64,000 bases of DNA from Tetragonia tetragonoides (GCA_038025085.1 CM076142.1:9026501-9090500), one strand, 5' to 3'. Positions 33,710 to 45,612 are shown, counted from the first letter of the stretch. Numbers and translations are program-made. The notes: generated from the letters alone by a model not told the origin.

Positions 33710-34702
33710 ACTTAGTTGGAGACGGAAGAGGAAATTCAAACCTGGAATCTAATGTATCAATTACCAAACACCCCAATTTTAACCATTAAACCTGAAATTT
33801 AATGTACCGAACACTCCAGTTTTAACCATTAGACCAAAATATTTTTATATACATAGAAAAGGGCAAAAAGGCTACTTGATCTGTCCTTTAGTTAGTTCGT
33901 ACTTTAGTTTGGAGGGCTAAGGTGGTGAAGATCTGGAGTTGGTCACTACCGCCGTAAGTCAAGATAAACAAAAGTATTCAAGTCTTCATGAATTGATGAA
34001 TATCACTACGCTGCATTTCTATGCAACGTACAAATATAGGCATGAATTGATGAATATCACACCCTTAGAACAGTTAGAACTTTAGAAGTCAAACAAATTT
34101 CAGCTCAAATGATGTCTTTGCCAATCTTACGATTTTTACCCACTATTTTTGACTTCTTTGGGTGCAATTTTTTTTTTTTTGACTTTTATAAAACGAACAT
34201 GAAATTTACTTTATTTATTTGACTCAGAAATGAGTGGGTCAAACAACATAAAGAACATGTTATACTATGATGTTACATTTTTCACATGGGCTAAGAAAGG
34301 AGCAATTTACATGAGAATGTCGACAAATATGGAAGTTTTTGTTTTTTGTTTTTGCAAAAGAGGGGATAGAGCTGGGCCCTAGAAAAAGAAATAACAATAT
34401 TAAGATAAAAAAAAAACAACGAATTACAAACTTTACGTGTGTAATCACACTTATAGCATCCTCATACAATATATCGATACATTTCATATGAGGCATCATC
34501 AAGTATTTGCATCTTCGAGTCTTGCGTAACTCTCAAATTTGCGGGTCAATCCGCTGCCATATCAGCCTCCCACTACTAGTGCCTGAGATAGTATTGTAGT
34601 CTGTACATGTAGATGTAGACATGTAGTTGTAGACCAAAGATGCATAATTCACCTTCATCAAAGACTAATTTATGAACACAAGTAAAGCCAAATACGTAGT
34701 AG
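33710..34702. other. Intergenic, no gene seen
   Basis: AT-rich. ACCTG(G/A)AATTTAATGTA is repeated near 33740 and 33790. No gene recognised. Confidence 0.4.
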
Positions 34703-34982
34703 TAGAGTTGTGAGTTGTCCATGGTTGGGATGGCCCAGTAGCCCCGGCCCATTCAACTCTAAAAAATGATGGGTTTGGGTAAGGTAATTTAGTGATTTTA
34801 TTAGACTCAGCCCATTAGCCCGACCCATTCAATGGGCCACAAAATATTAAAAATGATGGGTTTGGGTAAGGTAATTTAGTGATTTTATTAGACTCAGCCC
34901 ATTAGCCCGACCCATTCAATGGGCCACAAAATATTGTCAAGTCCGACCAACGCCCGGCCCATGCTCGTTTTAAACGGCTCTA
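34703..34982. mobile_element. hAT-like element with internal 87-bp tandem duplication
   Basis: TAGAGTTGTGAG at the left and TAGAGCCGTTTAAAACGAGC (reversed) at the right, with GGCCCGGG-like interior as in 15215-15771. An 87-bp unit containing GATGGGTTTGGGTAAGGTAA is present twice, almost perfectly, at about 34764-34850 and 34851-34937. Confidence 0.6.
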
Positions 34983-35249
34983 ATAGGGAGTATAACGGAT
35001 GAGCACTTCGTTATTCCTATTCGTAATGACAAGAGACCTTGTCCAAAATGTTCATGTAATTTTGACAAGTCAAGCCCTAAAACTTTATTGGGCCTTCTGT
35101 TCTGAAAGATTGGGAGTCAAGCCCTTGATCTAACCAACGATTTGTACAATTGAAACTCCATCAAACAAACACACAACGAGCCCAACATATATTTTCTTGA
35201 ATGGAGCTCAACCCCCAACATATGAACACATAATCACATGTTGAATACA

Positions 35250-35540
35250 AAAACTTGTGTGGATTTAGTCCATGGTGGACCAATATTTGGAGTCACCCTC
35301 TATTTCATCTGGAGTCATCCCCTCTAAAAGTGGAGTCTACTTCACCTAGAGTCACCCCTCAAATTTATACTTGGCACCACTCTTACTTCACCTGGAGCCA
35401 CCCCCTAATTCACGTGGAGCCACCTCTCAAAATTACTTCATCTTGAGTCACCCCCTACTTTACCTGGAACCACCCCCTACTTCACCCGGAGCCATCCCTC
35501 AAAATTACTTGGTCCACGGTGGACTAAGTCCACAAAAGAC
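35250..35540 (+). mobile_element. MITE of the ACTTGTGTGGACTTAGTCCA family, copy 1
   Basis: AACTTGTGTGGATTTAGTCC then ATGGTGGACCAA at the left is mirrored by TTGGTCCACGGTGGACTAAG at the right. The core is a degenerate minisatellite of about 20-26 bp (GGAGCCACCCCCTACTTCAC). The same element, inverted, is at 39438-39688. Confidence 0.75.
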
Positions 35541-35542
35541 AT

Positions 35543-35945
35543 ATCTTGTGTGGACTTAGAGGCTCCGTTTGATTCACCTGGATAAAACTGATCTGAACTG
35601 AACTGAACTTAATTGATTTTTTGAACTTGACCGTTAACCATTTAAAATTCGTCCAAACATAGTCAATATTGGACTCATTTGAAAGTATGCTTTAATATCT
35701 TTCCGATGACATAATTTTCATCATGAAAATATTTCGGAATGAAAAGTTATATGAGTAATAAAGTTACACATGAACTGAACTGAACTGAACTGAACTGAAT
35801 TTAAGTAAAATTAAGGTGAATCAAACAGAGCCTTAGTCCACTGTGGATCAAGAACACTAATGAAAATATTTAGCGACACGAAGGTATATTTAAAAAGATT
35901 TATACCATTACTCAATCATGAACTAAGTCCATACAAGTTTTTTTA
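35543..35945 (+). mobile_element. Second ACTTGTGTGGACTTAGTCCA-family end pair, interrupted
   Basis: CTTGTGTGGACTTAG at 35545-35559 and TTAGTCCACTGTGG after 35833 are two halves of one family terminus split by the element at 35559-35832. The other terminus is AACTAAGTCCATACAAGTTT near 35926-35945. Confidence 0.6.
35559..35832. mobile_element. PIF/Harbinger-like MITE nested in another MITE
   Basis: GGCTCCGTTTGATTCACCT and GGCTCTGTTTGATTCACCT (reversed) are the inverted ends. TTA lies outside both (35556-35558, 35833-35835). The interior contains (CTGAA)n. It sits inside the terminus of another element, giving the order of insertion. Confidence 0.8.
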
Positions 35946-36596
35946 TTCTTGGTTAATTAGTTTATTTTCCTCGCACTCTACTTCTCCAATAATTGGCCTC
36001 GATCAATTAGTCAACAAATTTTAAGAACATCGAAGATGCCGTAAACAAGGATGTTCAAGCAATAATAATCATCTTAAATAGATTATATTATTCTCTATTA
36101 GGAACTTATAATAATCTTATTTCCGCATTATCACTCAGACAATAATCCTAGTCTTTGAGAGTCTATAATGGTTACCGGTTTATGTCGTTAGAGACATGCA
36201 TTGTCCTTTGCCCTTAAGTAAGGTTGTCAATGACAGCTTTTTAGTTTGCCCAAATCTAATCTTGTTTCTTCCAACCCCAAAATCTAATAAATACCAATAT
36301 GATAATTGATAATTTAGGCCACATCATTATCATGGATACCAATATGCATGATACTTATATATACTTTAATGTTGTTGGTAATGTCACGGCAAAAAGTTTC
36401 CATTACTTGAGTCTTGTAGGGAAATATGGTGGGAGTTGAATATTGACTACACCTCAATTGTTTTCATTTCAGGGTACAGATGACATAGATTACCAATCTA
36501 CCAAAATCAAGAGATTGTGAGATGGGCATCACTTTTTCTTTTTCCGATAGCAAGTTCTGATGAGATTCGGTGTATATTAATAGTGTTGATATGATC
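35946..36596. other. Intergenic, no gene seen
   Basis: AT-rich, no gene or repeat recognised. Confidence 0.4.
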
Positions 36597-36864
36597 TGTT
36601 AGAGATATGATATCGGGAAAATATTATGAGAATATATTTTTCCCATCTATTTAGGAAACAAGATATATATGATATTATATGTTTAGGATATTATACGAGT
36701 GATCTAATGTATTTAGGAAACTAGTATATTTAGGATATATTAATTGTGCTTGGAGAATAAGTTATTGTATTAGATCACTAGTATAATATCATATATATCT
36801 TGTTTCCTAAATAAATGGGGAAAATATGTTCTCATAATATTTTCCCGATATCATATCTCTAACA
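36597..36864. mobile_element. Fold-back element TGTTAGAGATATGATATC
   Basis: TGTTAGAGATATGATATCGG at the left is matched by the reversed right end for about 110 bp with few differences. Flanks TGATC and TGATT could be an imperfect target duplication. Length 268 bp. The TG..CA ends recall an LTR but the long inverted arms argue for a fold-back MITE. Confidence 0.75.
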
Positions 36865-37294
36865 TGATTGTCGCATCCGTGAGATGGGCACTTCAATTCT
36901 TTTGATATGAGGACCCGATCGGCATAGATGCAAGTTTCTTGTTTTTAGTTTTCAAAAGTAACTTTGAACACGAAACATGTTCGGTAAATTTACAAAGTTG
37001 TTTTGAGTGTACCCGATTTTAAAGAAGGTTTTCAGCAAACAGAGTTCGTGTTCACAAGAATGAAACTCACGGCCTTGTTGTAAGAATGAGAATATGGAAC
37101 TATTTACACCAACCGTGATAGTGCGTTTTACCAAGTTGAAAGCTAGTATCCATCTTACTTATATAACCATATGCACTTTTATATCAGTATCTTGAACTTC
37201 AAGTGTATGCACATCTAGCCATCTAGCTAGGCATATAACTTTTCAAACTTGTTAAATGAGTAAATTACCATCATTACATATACTGATATACATA
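36865..37294. other. Intergenic, no gene seen
   Basis: No gene, RNA or repeat recognised. Confidence 0.4.
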
Positions 37295-38499
37295 ACAAAC
37301 TTCTTTATTATTTGCTTACGACTACCATGTTTATCCACAAAAAAACAGGACAAAGCAAGGTTTATTAGTGACTAGGATTTGGTGATAAGTTCTTTGATCA
37401 ACCACAAAACAAATAAAAAGATTCATTGGTAATCAAACAACTTGAAACCTTTTCATCGTTCATTTAATTATTAATCGTACAAGAGAGTTCTTTTCTTTGT
37501 TTAATTTCTTTTGTTTTTTGGGTTGAACGGAGAGTTGTTCTTACAATAACTAACACAAATAGCTTATTTGGATTAGTGACTAAGATTTGTTGATAAGTTC
37601 TTTGCAACCACAAAACAAATAAAAAGAATCATCCTAAGTGCACTTTTTCATCGTTCAAGAATTATTTTAGTACAAAAGAGTTCTTTTCTTTTCTTTTATT
37701 TGGGTTGAAAGGAGAGTTATTCTTACTATAACACAAATAGCTTTGTTGATTTCGATATTTTATATATGCTTGCCCTTAGCCTAATGGTTGACGATAAGTG
37801 CACTTTTTCCACAACAACAATAATTTCTTTGGGTGCAAAAGTTTCCAACCATAATAAACTAGCTCCTCTTGAATTAACAAATTGAAAATCTATGTCATGT
37901 GGGCATTACATTTCACTTAACTAATGTACCCAAAAACAAGAAAAAGTCATTCCAATGTGTAACCCTTAAGTCTTGAAGTGGTCTACTGATGGTGCGTTAT
38001 TTATACTATACATTGCTAACCAAATTGCATCTGGTTATCTGGTTTTGTAAATGTGTGTCGTATCGATATAACGATTAAAAGTATCACTTTTTATTCCAAA
38101 CATATTAAATTTCCTGTAAAATGTATCATTTAAATCTAAAATTATCACTTAATGTTTAAGTGTTTTTCGGAGGAAATAGCGTTGCATTTTATTTTTGTTC
38201 GAAAAGTATCATTGGCCACACAGTACAGAAAATGGTATATATCACCGTCTTGTATAAGCTTTTGCGATCAAATTGATGTAGTTTATGTCACACAAACTCG
38301 TACTCACCAAATCAGCTACTTGTTATCTAATGGATACAGACCACAGAGAACAGAGTCATGTTACTCCATCAATTATCATCAAGCAAAGGTCTCGATCCAT
38401 CTTGGTATGAAGACTGGTGTAATTGACATATATATACTTTAATGAGTTTCACGTCTTTCAACTGTTAGAAATTACTATGTCAAACATATACATACCCTT
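37295..38499 (+). repeat. Segmental duplication, copy 1
   Basis: Shares an ordered series of blocks with 39286-40380: TTGCTTACGA, ACAAATAAAAAGA, GGTAATCAAACAACTTGAAA, TGGTTGACGATA, GTGCACTTTTTCCAC, AATAAACTAGCTCCTC, TATGTCATGTGGGCAT, ACGATTAAAAGTATCA and AGCAAAGGTCTC..CCATCTTGGTATGA. Within it, about 37362-37565 is itself repeated at about 37572-37750 (AAGTTCTTTG..AACCACAAAACAAATAAAAA). Confidence 0.8.
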
Positions 38500-38504
38500 C
38501 TTAA

Positions 38505-39280
38505 TGTTAGACATATGATTAGGAAAAATAGAGAAATGGAATTTCCGTCAATCTAACATATATAAACTTTATTAACAATATGTATAACAATAATACAAAT
38601 ACAATTCCAGTACAAATTACATGATTACATCAACATGATAAACAATAGAATAATGTAAAATAGAGTAAGGATTAGAGTAGCCTGTTTAATAAGAGTTTGG
38701 GTTGAGGCACGCTAGGCGCTATTCGTGGAGAAGAAACGGCCCTCCTGCACGAGTCTTTAGTTCATTGTTATGGCGTTCTCCAGCTCAGATACAACAACCC
38801 GTTGAAAGCTATTGATGCAGCAAATAGCTCTCGTGAACCACCGAATCGCCCATAACCAAAAGTTAAAGTGGAAGAAGCATTGCTGCGTAAAAAATACTAG
38901 AGACTTTTTTTTTCTCTTGCTTTTTCACCGTCAGTAATCAAGTGCTTTTTATAGTCAAATACCGACTCTTCCATGAGAAGTGGTAGTGGTCCTATTTGTA
39001 GGAGGTTTACTAGCTTCATAAACCAACTTATTAGGAAACTTTGACCATACCACTTGTGTAGGTAGTTACCAATAAAATAGGAGACTAGTTACTTTAACCT
39101 TTAACAAATCAGTAAAAATAATTTATTAAGTAAATAAAATAAGACTTTATATTACTAACTTGTTAGAGCCTATAAAAGAGTAGTACATAGATTACTATTA
39201 CCGAGTATATAGTAGGCGTCAAGCAGTTAATAATAAAAATCCCAAATAATAAATTTTAAATCACATTAAATTTTCCAACA
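38505..39280. mobile_element. Solo LTR between the two duplication copies
   Basis: Starts TGTTAGACATATG and ends TTTTCCAACA, with CTTAA on both sides (38500-38504 and 39281-39285). The 776-bp length, TG..CA ends and 5-bp target duplication fit an LTR left by recombination between the LTRs of a full element. No coding or primer site remains. Confidence 0.8.
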
Positions 39281-39285
39281 CTTAA

Positions 39286-40380
39286 TTCCTCCACTTGATT
39301 TCCATTACTTGCTTACGATGACTAGAAGGAAAACAGTTTATATGTTCATATATTGTTCTCTGTTCATCAACAAGAAAACAAATAAAAAGAATCATGGGTA
39401 ATCAAACAACTTGAAACCTTTTTATTGGTCATCAGTAGGTTTTGTGTGGACTTAGTCCACCGTGGACCAAGTAATTTTGAGGAGTGACTTCAGGTGAAGT
39501 AAGGGGGTGGTTCCAGGTGAAGTAAGGGGTGGCTCCAGTTGAAGTAGGGGTGGTGCTAAGTATAAATTTGAGGGGTGGCTCTAGATGAAGTAGGGGTGGC
39601 TCCACTTTTAGAAAGGGGTAGCTCCAAGTAAAGTAGGGGGTGACTCCAAATATTGGTCTACCATGAACTAAGTCCACACAAGTTTTTGTATAACACCAAT
39701 AGCTTTTTTGATGTTTGCTCTTAGGTAGCTGAATGGTTGACGATAGGTGCACTTTTTCCACCACAAAAATAAACAATTTCTTTGTGTGCAAAAGTTTCAT
39801 ACCATTAAGTAATAAACTAGCTCCTCATGAATAATTAATTAACGTATATACAATCTAAAATTTTATGTCATGTGGGCATACATTTCACTTGGGAGTAACT
39901 AACGTAACCAAATAGATCAAAATTCATTTTACTTTGTAACTCTTCATAGGCTCGGTGGTCCGTGGTCAATCATATATATATGACCTATAATCCAAATTAC
40001 ATATGACGATTAAAAGTATCATTTTTCATCTAGATATATTAGTCTTAGTGACATATAAATCATTTATATTCGAAGTTATTGTTTAGTAATGTAGGTGTCC
40101 TAAAAAACGCATCACTTTTATTTTTGTTTAAGAAGTAACACTAACCGCGCAGAAAACATTCTATACAATCTGCTTATATAAATTTTTGTGATCAAATAGC
40201 TGCATTGCACTGAAAAGGTCAGTTAAACAAACTTGGATTCATCAAGTGACTATTGTCAACTAATGTATACGGAGTCATGTTATGATCATAAGCAAAGGTC
40301 TCCATCTTGGTATGAGGACGGGTGTGATTGACATAGTACTTTTTATGAGTTTCAACTGCTAGATATTATGCCAAATCTTA
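39286..40380 (+). repeat. Segmental duplication, copy 2
   Basis: Diverged partner of 37295-38499 in the same orientation, about 2 kb downstream. It carries an extra MITE at 39438-39688 that copy 1 lacks. Confidence 0.8.
39438..39688 (-). mobile_element. MITE of the ACTTGTGTGGACTTAGTCCA family, copy 2
   Basis: TTTTGTGTGGACTTAGTCCA at the left and AACTTGTGTGGACTTAGTTC (reversed) at the right. The core repeats GTGGCTCCA..GAAGTAGGGG, the reverse of 35250-35540. It interrupts duplication copy 2 between TTGAAACC and the TGGTTGACGATA block. Confidence 0.75.
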
Positions 40381-41497
40381 CCCATCTTTCTCCACTTCAT
40401 TTTCTACTATGAACGGGAAAAAAAAATTTGACAACAAACAAGATTTACAACACTAATACTATCCCAAGTGGTTGGAGTTTTACGTTAATTGGCGCATGAA
40501 ATATTGAAATAAACACTTTAAAACACGAGTCACTGCTTATAATAATAAGTGCTTACTAACTCCATTTTAATATAAATTGATCTCACAAAAAATTGCTATC
40601 TCAAAATAATGATCACGATCTTGAAAAAAAATTCATACTTGACATATCTTTTGAATGAACAAAGATGCCTTACTAGTTAGTACGAGTAGTTACGACTGCC
40701 ATTGGCCAATGTGTGCGTGGGCCGTATTGGCTTTGACATATTGTGCTAAACAACATGCTTTTCAATAAATTTATTTTCTCACCAACCAAATGAGAAAATT
40801 CAGGTAATAGTTTTTGTTTTTTTTTTTCATTTTTATGCAGCATTTCGTTTTATATTTTATATTTCAGATTTTCTTATATTATTCGATTCATATCCATTTT
40901 ATTTTGTTCTCTCCCGCTTCACGTCGTTCTATTTCATTTCATTTTCTGTTCATCACTATCCCACACCATTCCGTCGAAGGAACAATAATTATTACTTAGT
41001 GAAGAGGTAGCTAGGTAAGTGACAAGTGTAACAAGAATATGCGTATTTTATCCACAACAAGGCGATTATTTCATGTAGCTCAACCAGCTGGAAAAAAGGA
41101 TTAGCTTGAACCTGACACGTAGGATAATGGGCAAATTGGCAAGCAAATAGAAGAGGACGTTTCATTATTTCCAAGGGCCGTTTTTTTGTCTTTCTGTTCC
41201 GAAATATCTGCCTCCTCAAAGTCTTGTAGTCTCTCTCTTGACCCTTTTTCTCACAGGTAACCAGCCACGTAGATTCAGCACTTTTTCACCACGTCGGATA
41301 AAATAGTGGACCCCACGCCCAAATAAAATATCTAAAAAAAGTTTTCCAAGGGCACCTTGGGGGAACAATTGGACAGTGGATCAAAGCAAATCTTAAGTAT
41401 ATGTTTGATTAATTGGATTCCCCACTCTCATGTCATGATGGGTGTTTATGATTTCTCCTACAATTTTTGCAATTGGTATGATTTGTGGGGTCTCTAA
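40381..41497. other. Intergenic, no gene seen
   Basis: AT-rich. CT-rich stretch around 41220-41260. No gene recognised. Confidence 0.4.
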
Positions 41498-41779
41498 GGG
41501 CTCGTTCTTTTCGACTGGTAACTAGTGACTGGTAACTGAGAGAAATTGAGCAAAATTGGGCAAAACTGGTAAGTGTAACTGATAACTGGGAAAAACTGGT
41601 AAAAATTGGGTCAAACTGGACAAAACTAGGGGAAACTGGGTTGGAAAAACTGGGAAATTTTATATTTTTGAGTGTTTAATTATTATGACAATAATAATAA
41701 TACTAATAATAATAGTAGTAATAATATTAATATTAATATTAATATTAATATTAATATTAATATTAATATTAATATTAAT

Positions 41780-41853
<74 letters not shown>

Positions 41854-41872
41854 CAACAACAACAACAACAAC

Positions 41873-41910
<38 letters not shown>

Positions 41911-41942
41911 TAATATTATTATTATCATTATTACTACTACTA

Positions 41943-42002
<60 letters not shown>

Positions 42003-42159
42003 TACTACTACTACTACTATGTTATTATTATTGTTATTATAATAATATTATTATTATTATTATAATTATTAATATTATTATTATTAATATTAATTATCAT
42101 TATTGTTATTATTATTACTATTACTAATATTAATATTAATTTTAATAAAACTATTGTTC

Positions 42160-42200
<41 letters not shown>

Positions 42201-42470
42201 GTTATTTTTATAAGGACTTTTTAGTCATGTTTACATATTAGTCAATTCATATATTTATTTTTATATTTGATATAACATATTTTATATTTAATTATTATGT
42301 TTAATATGTACAAATATTAAAACTGGGCAAAACTGGAAGAAACTGGGCAAAACTAGTTCAAACTGGGAGAAATTGGGCAAAACTGGATTTTGTAACTGGT
42401 AACTGGTCAAAACTAGGGAGAACTGGTCAAAATTGGGCAAAACTGAAAACCAGTTGAAAAGAACATGCCC
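41498..42470. mobile_element. PIF/Harbinger-like element filled with trinucleotide repeats
   Basis: GGGCTCGTTCTTTTCGACTGG-like left end and GGGCATGTTCTTTTCAACTGG-like right end (reversed; differences at few bases). TAA lies on both sides (41495-41497, 42471-42473). Subterminal AACTGG/GGGCAAAACTGG units are mirrored. The centre is a long microsatellite block. Length 973 bp. Confidence 0.8.
41692..42205. repeat. (AAT)n/(ATT)n compound microsatellite
   Basis: Runs of AAT, TATTAA, CAA, ATT and ACT triplets over about 500 bp, roughly symmetric so the strand can fold back. The long poly-Asn and poly-Leu frames here are artefacts of the repeat. Confidence 0.95.
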
Positions 42471-42473
42471 TAA

Positions 42474-43985
42474 ATGTGAAGAGCATGGATATTTTATTTG
42501 CCTCATTTTTCACTGTTTTGATGAATGATGATTGTTTTTGATTTGAGATTCTCCAATATCAAACTTTTTTGCTCGGATATCATATCTCGTATATAAGGTC
42601 GCATTATATGAGTCTTTTGTGTTAATTTAGTAAAAAAAATAATTCTTAAATGGATATTTTATTCTGAGTTCATGACTCAAGCAACTATTATATATCCTCC
42701 TTATTTATTTATTTGTGGAAAAGAGGGGAAAATAGAGTAACATATATAAGTGACTAAGTGAGCAAGGCTATGACCGAGTTGATTGCCAAAACCTTGTAAA
42801 ACCCAAATAAACTTGGTGAGATTCTGAGGATATTTTAATAAGTTTGATGTCAAATGTTAGCTAGTAGAAGTGAGATCGAACTACTATGTTTGGGTGTATT
42901 ATGTTATTATATGAGGTGTTTATTTGTTAAGGGTGTAATTTTTTCAACGGAAACTAAATTGAATTGAATTTATCTGAATTGACCAAAATTTATAGTAATG
43001 TATGTGAGAGAATGAAAAATGATGTTGCATAATTGAATTGAACTGAACCCAACTAATCTCATTTGACTTAAATTGAAAACAGATTAGTATGGTGAACAAA
43101 ACATAATCTAATTCTATCCTAATACTTACCTCCGGCCTTTTTACTACTTTTCACATAAATATCCTTTTTTGTATGTAGGTTTATTACACGAGAGGAAAAT
43201 GGTCGACATATATTGAATTTTCTCAAGCTTTTTTGATCTTGTGCGTACATGTCGGCCCAAATGGTTCCCAGTACATCTATACTCCCAAGAAACTTTACTG
43301 TACAAAATTAGCTAAACATCCACATCTTCCATAAATTTTAAAAGGTGACGTGATCATCATTCCAATTTCTCTGAGATGTTTAATTTCCATATGCATATAA
43401 TCGAAAATGTATACAATAATAATGCACAACCAAAATTTTGATGATGACCCTACAATAATAATTGTGCATTGCAAAGAGCAAGGCCAATTTTTTTTTTTGT
43501 TGGTGCAAATAAAGTCGTGTAAAATTAAAGATCAAAACAAGAATAATAAAAGAAATAAATATGGTGGGGAAAGAGTGAGGACGATTGTGGAGAAAGATGG
43601 ATAGAAAACGAAATTTAGATAGGAACCTTTACTAATTAGTCCGTCATGCATATTGCATGCCTTTGCTTAGCTTCTTGAAAGAACTAGCACCTTCTTATTA
43701 CAAATTTGTTCTCTTCTTTTTATTTCTTCCTTTGATATGATTCTCAATGTAGCTATAATGAGAAAGGTCCATGATGGAAGCTAGACATGGAATATACTTA
43801 CGTATTGTAGATGAATTCCTGTAATTAACTCTACCCAAAATATCTCGGACTACTAATTTTAGAGTTCGTATAAGCCCTTCAAAACTTAGGTTTTGGTATT
43901 CCCATACAATATACAAAGTCTGATATTGGGATATGTATTGTCTCCGTATTTTAAAAGAGCCTTTTAAGAATAGATAACCGCAAGA
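42474..43985. other. Intergenic, no gene seen
   Basis: AT-rich. A GAATTGAATT/CTGAACTGAAC stretch near 42955-43075 resembles the core of nearby MITEs. No gene recognised. Confidence 0.4.
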
Positions 43986-43990
43986 AATTA

Positions 43991-44133
43991 TGTAAGACCG
44001 CCTTTGCGTAAGACGACTGTTACATTTGAGCTAACAAGTAGTATATATAAAAAATGTTAAATTTTGAATATGTGTTTCTTTTAATTATCTTACACAATGA
44101 AAAAACCGGTCTTACACAAGATTTTCTGATAAT
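43991..44133. mobile_element. Small MITE with TGTAAGACCG ends
   Basis: TGTAAGACCGCCTTTGCGTA at the left and TTGTGTAAGACCGGTTTTTT (reversed) at the right. Related AAGACCGTCTTA sequence recurs near 60047 and 63090. Ends are approximate. Confidence 0.5.
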
Positions 44134-44788
44134 AAGTAATATACTTTGGCCTCGCTCCATGCAGCCACATAAGGATGGATATCTTGGTGGCAATCTAAGT
44201 GGTAACTAAATAAATAAGTAATTCTGCACAAAAAAAAAATAAATAAATAAGTAATTCATGTTCGGTCAATTTCCAAAATGAATTTATTACAAAGAGATGT
44301 AACCTACTTGATTCTCATTTTTAGATAAGATACTTAATTATTACGTAATCTAATCACACAATTTATGTGCTTGTATGTTAAGATGTAGGTAGATAATAAG
44401 GATCATCTCCCGTAGATGATTAATTCCCATAACTACATATTGTCCATTATTTTAAATAAGGTAACTTTCTAAAAATATCAAAATTTAAATATATTTTGGC
44501 TAAAGATCGAAAATGAAGAAAATTCTCATCCTCATCGAAATCATATCACAATTTACTTCCTTACAAATTGATTCATAATCTGAAGTGAACTACACCGAAA
44601 TAATTTGTCATCAAAATCAATCGTAAGTTGTATCCTAGAGATCCAATTTCCATGAATCAATTATCTCATAGAAAAGTAAAAAAAGTTCATTCAACAAACA
44701 CCTCCTTCTATCCTAACACAATGATGGGTCATCATCAACTCATCTATCAATACAGATCTTTTGCCCCTTATAAGTTATATGTATCAAG

Positions 44789-45268
44789 GTGCGTTTGCTA
44801 GAGCTGAACTTATCAGACTGAACTGAACTGAATTGAATTCATCATCACTAGTTAAACTGGATACTACTGAACTGAACTGAATTGAACACAATTTGATATG
44901 TGAGACAAAAAGGGTGCGTTCTTTAGAGCTTACTCGGTCAGTTCAGTTGTCAGTTCAGTGATTTCAATTTCAGTTAAATGATGTTCAGTTCAGTTCAGTG
45001 GTGCTGAGTTCAGAAACATACTTTTTGTCTCACATATCATGTTTAATTCAATTCAGTGGTGTCCAGTTCAGTTCAATAGTGTCCAATTTAGTGATATTGA
45101 ATTCAGTTCAGTTTGGGTAAGTTCAGCTCTAAAAAACGCACCCAAAGTATGTTTCTGAACTCAGCACCACTGAACTGAACTCGACATGCATCATTTAACT
45201 GAATTTGAAATCATTGAATAATTGACACCTGAACTGAACTGACTGACTAAGCTCTATCAAACACACCC
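44789..45268. mobile_element. Two nested MITEs of one family
   Basis: The outer element has GGTGCGTTTGCTAGAGCTGA at 44789 and GGTGTGTTTGATAGAGCTTA (reversed) ending at 45268. The inner one runs from GGGTGCGTTCTTTAGAGCTT at 44912 to GGGTGCGTTTTTTAGAGCTG (reversed) ending at 45143. Both are filled with CAGTTCAGT repeats, so the inner copy appears to have landed in a relative. Confidence 0.7.
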
Positions 45269-45612
45269 TCACTCAGTGTCCCAACCACATCTTGGTCATC
45301 CGTAATTTTGTCATGTATCCCAATTTAATAATAAATTAATTTTAAAAAGTGACGTGTCAAATATACAAAAGAATAGAACATGAAATAATATACAAAGTGG
45401 GACAGAAAATCCTTACATCTCATCTAGACCTTTTCAAGCAACCCATTTGTTTCCTATTTTTCTCATAATATTTGTCATGCATGATGTAAACCAAATCTAA
45501 AATCCAAAATCCAGACTTGCAAAATAAAATAATAATTGTACTCAACTATACTACACCATTTATACAACCCTACCAAAAAAAAAGTGCCAAGAAAAGTTCA
45601 GTCAAGCCCTCA

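Noticed and set aside
38463..39280. TGTTAGAAATT at 38463 as the start of the solo LTR
   Set aside because: Homology with duplication copy 2 continues through this point, and flanks TCAAC/CTTAA do not match. The start at 38505 gives a perfect CTTAA pair.
41672..42127. 151-codon poly-Asn/poly-Leu frame
   Set aside because: It is translation of an (AAT)n microsatellite in a transposon, with no start context or domain.
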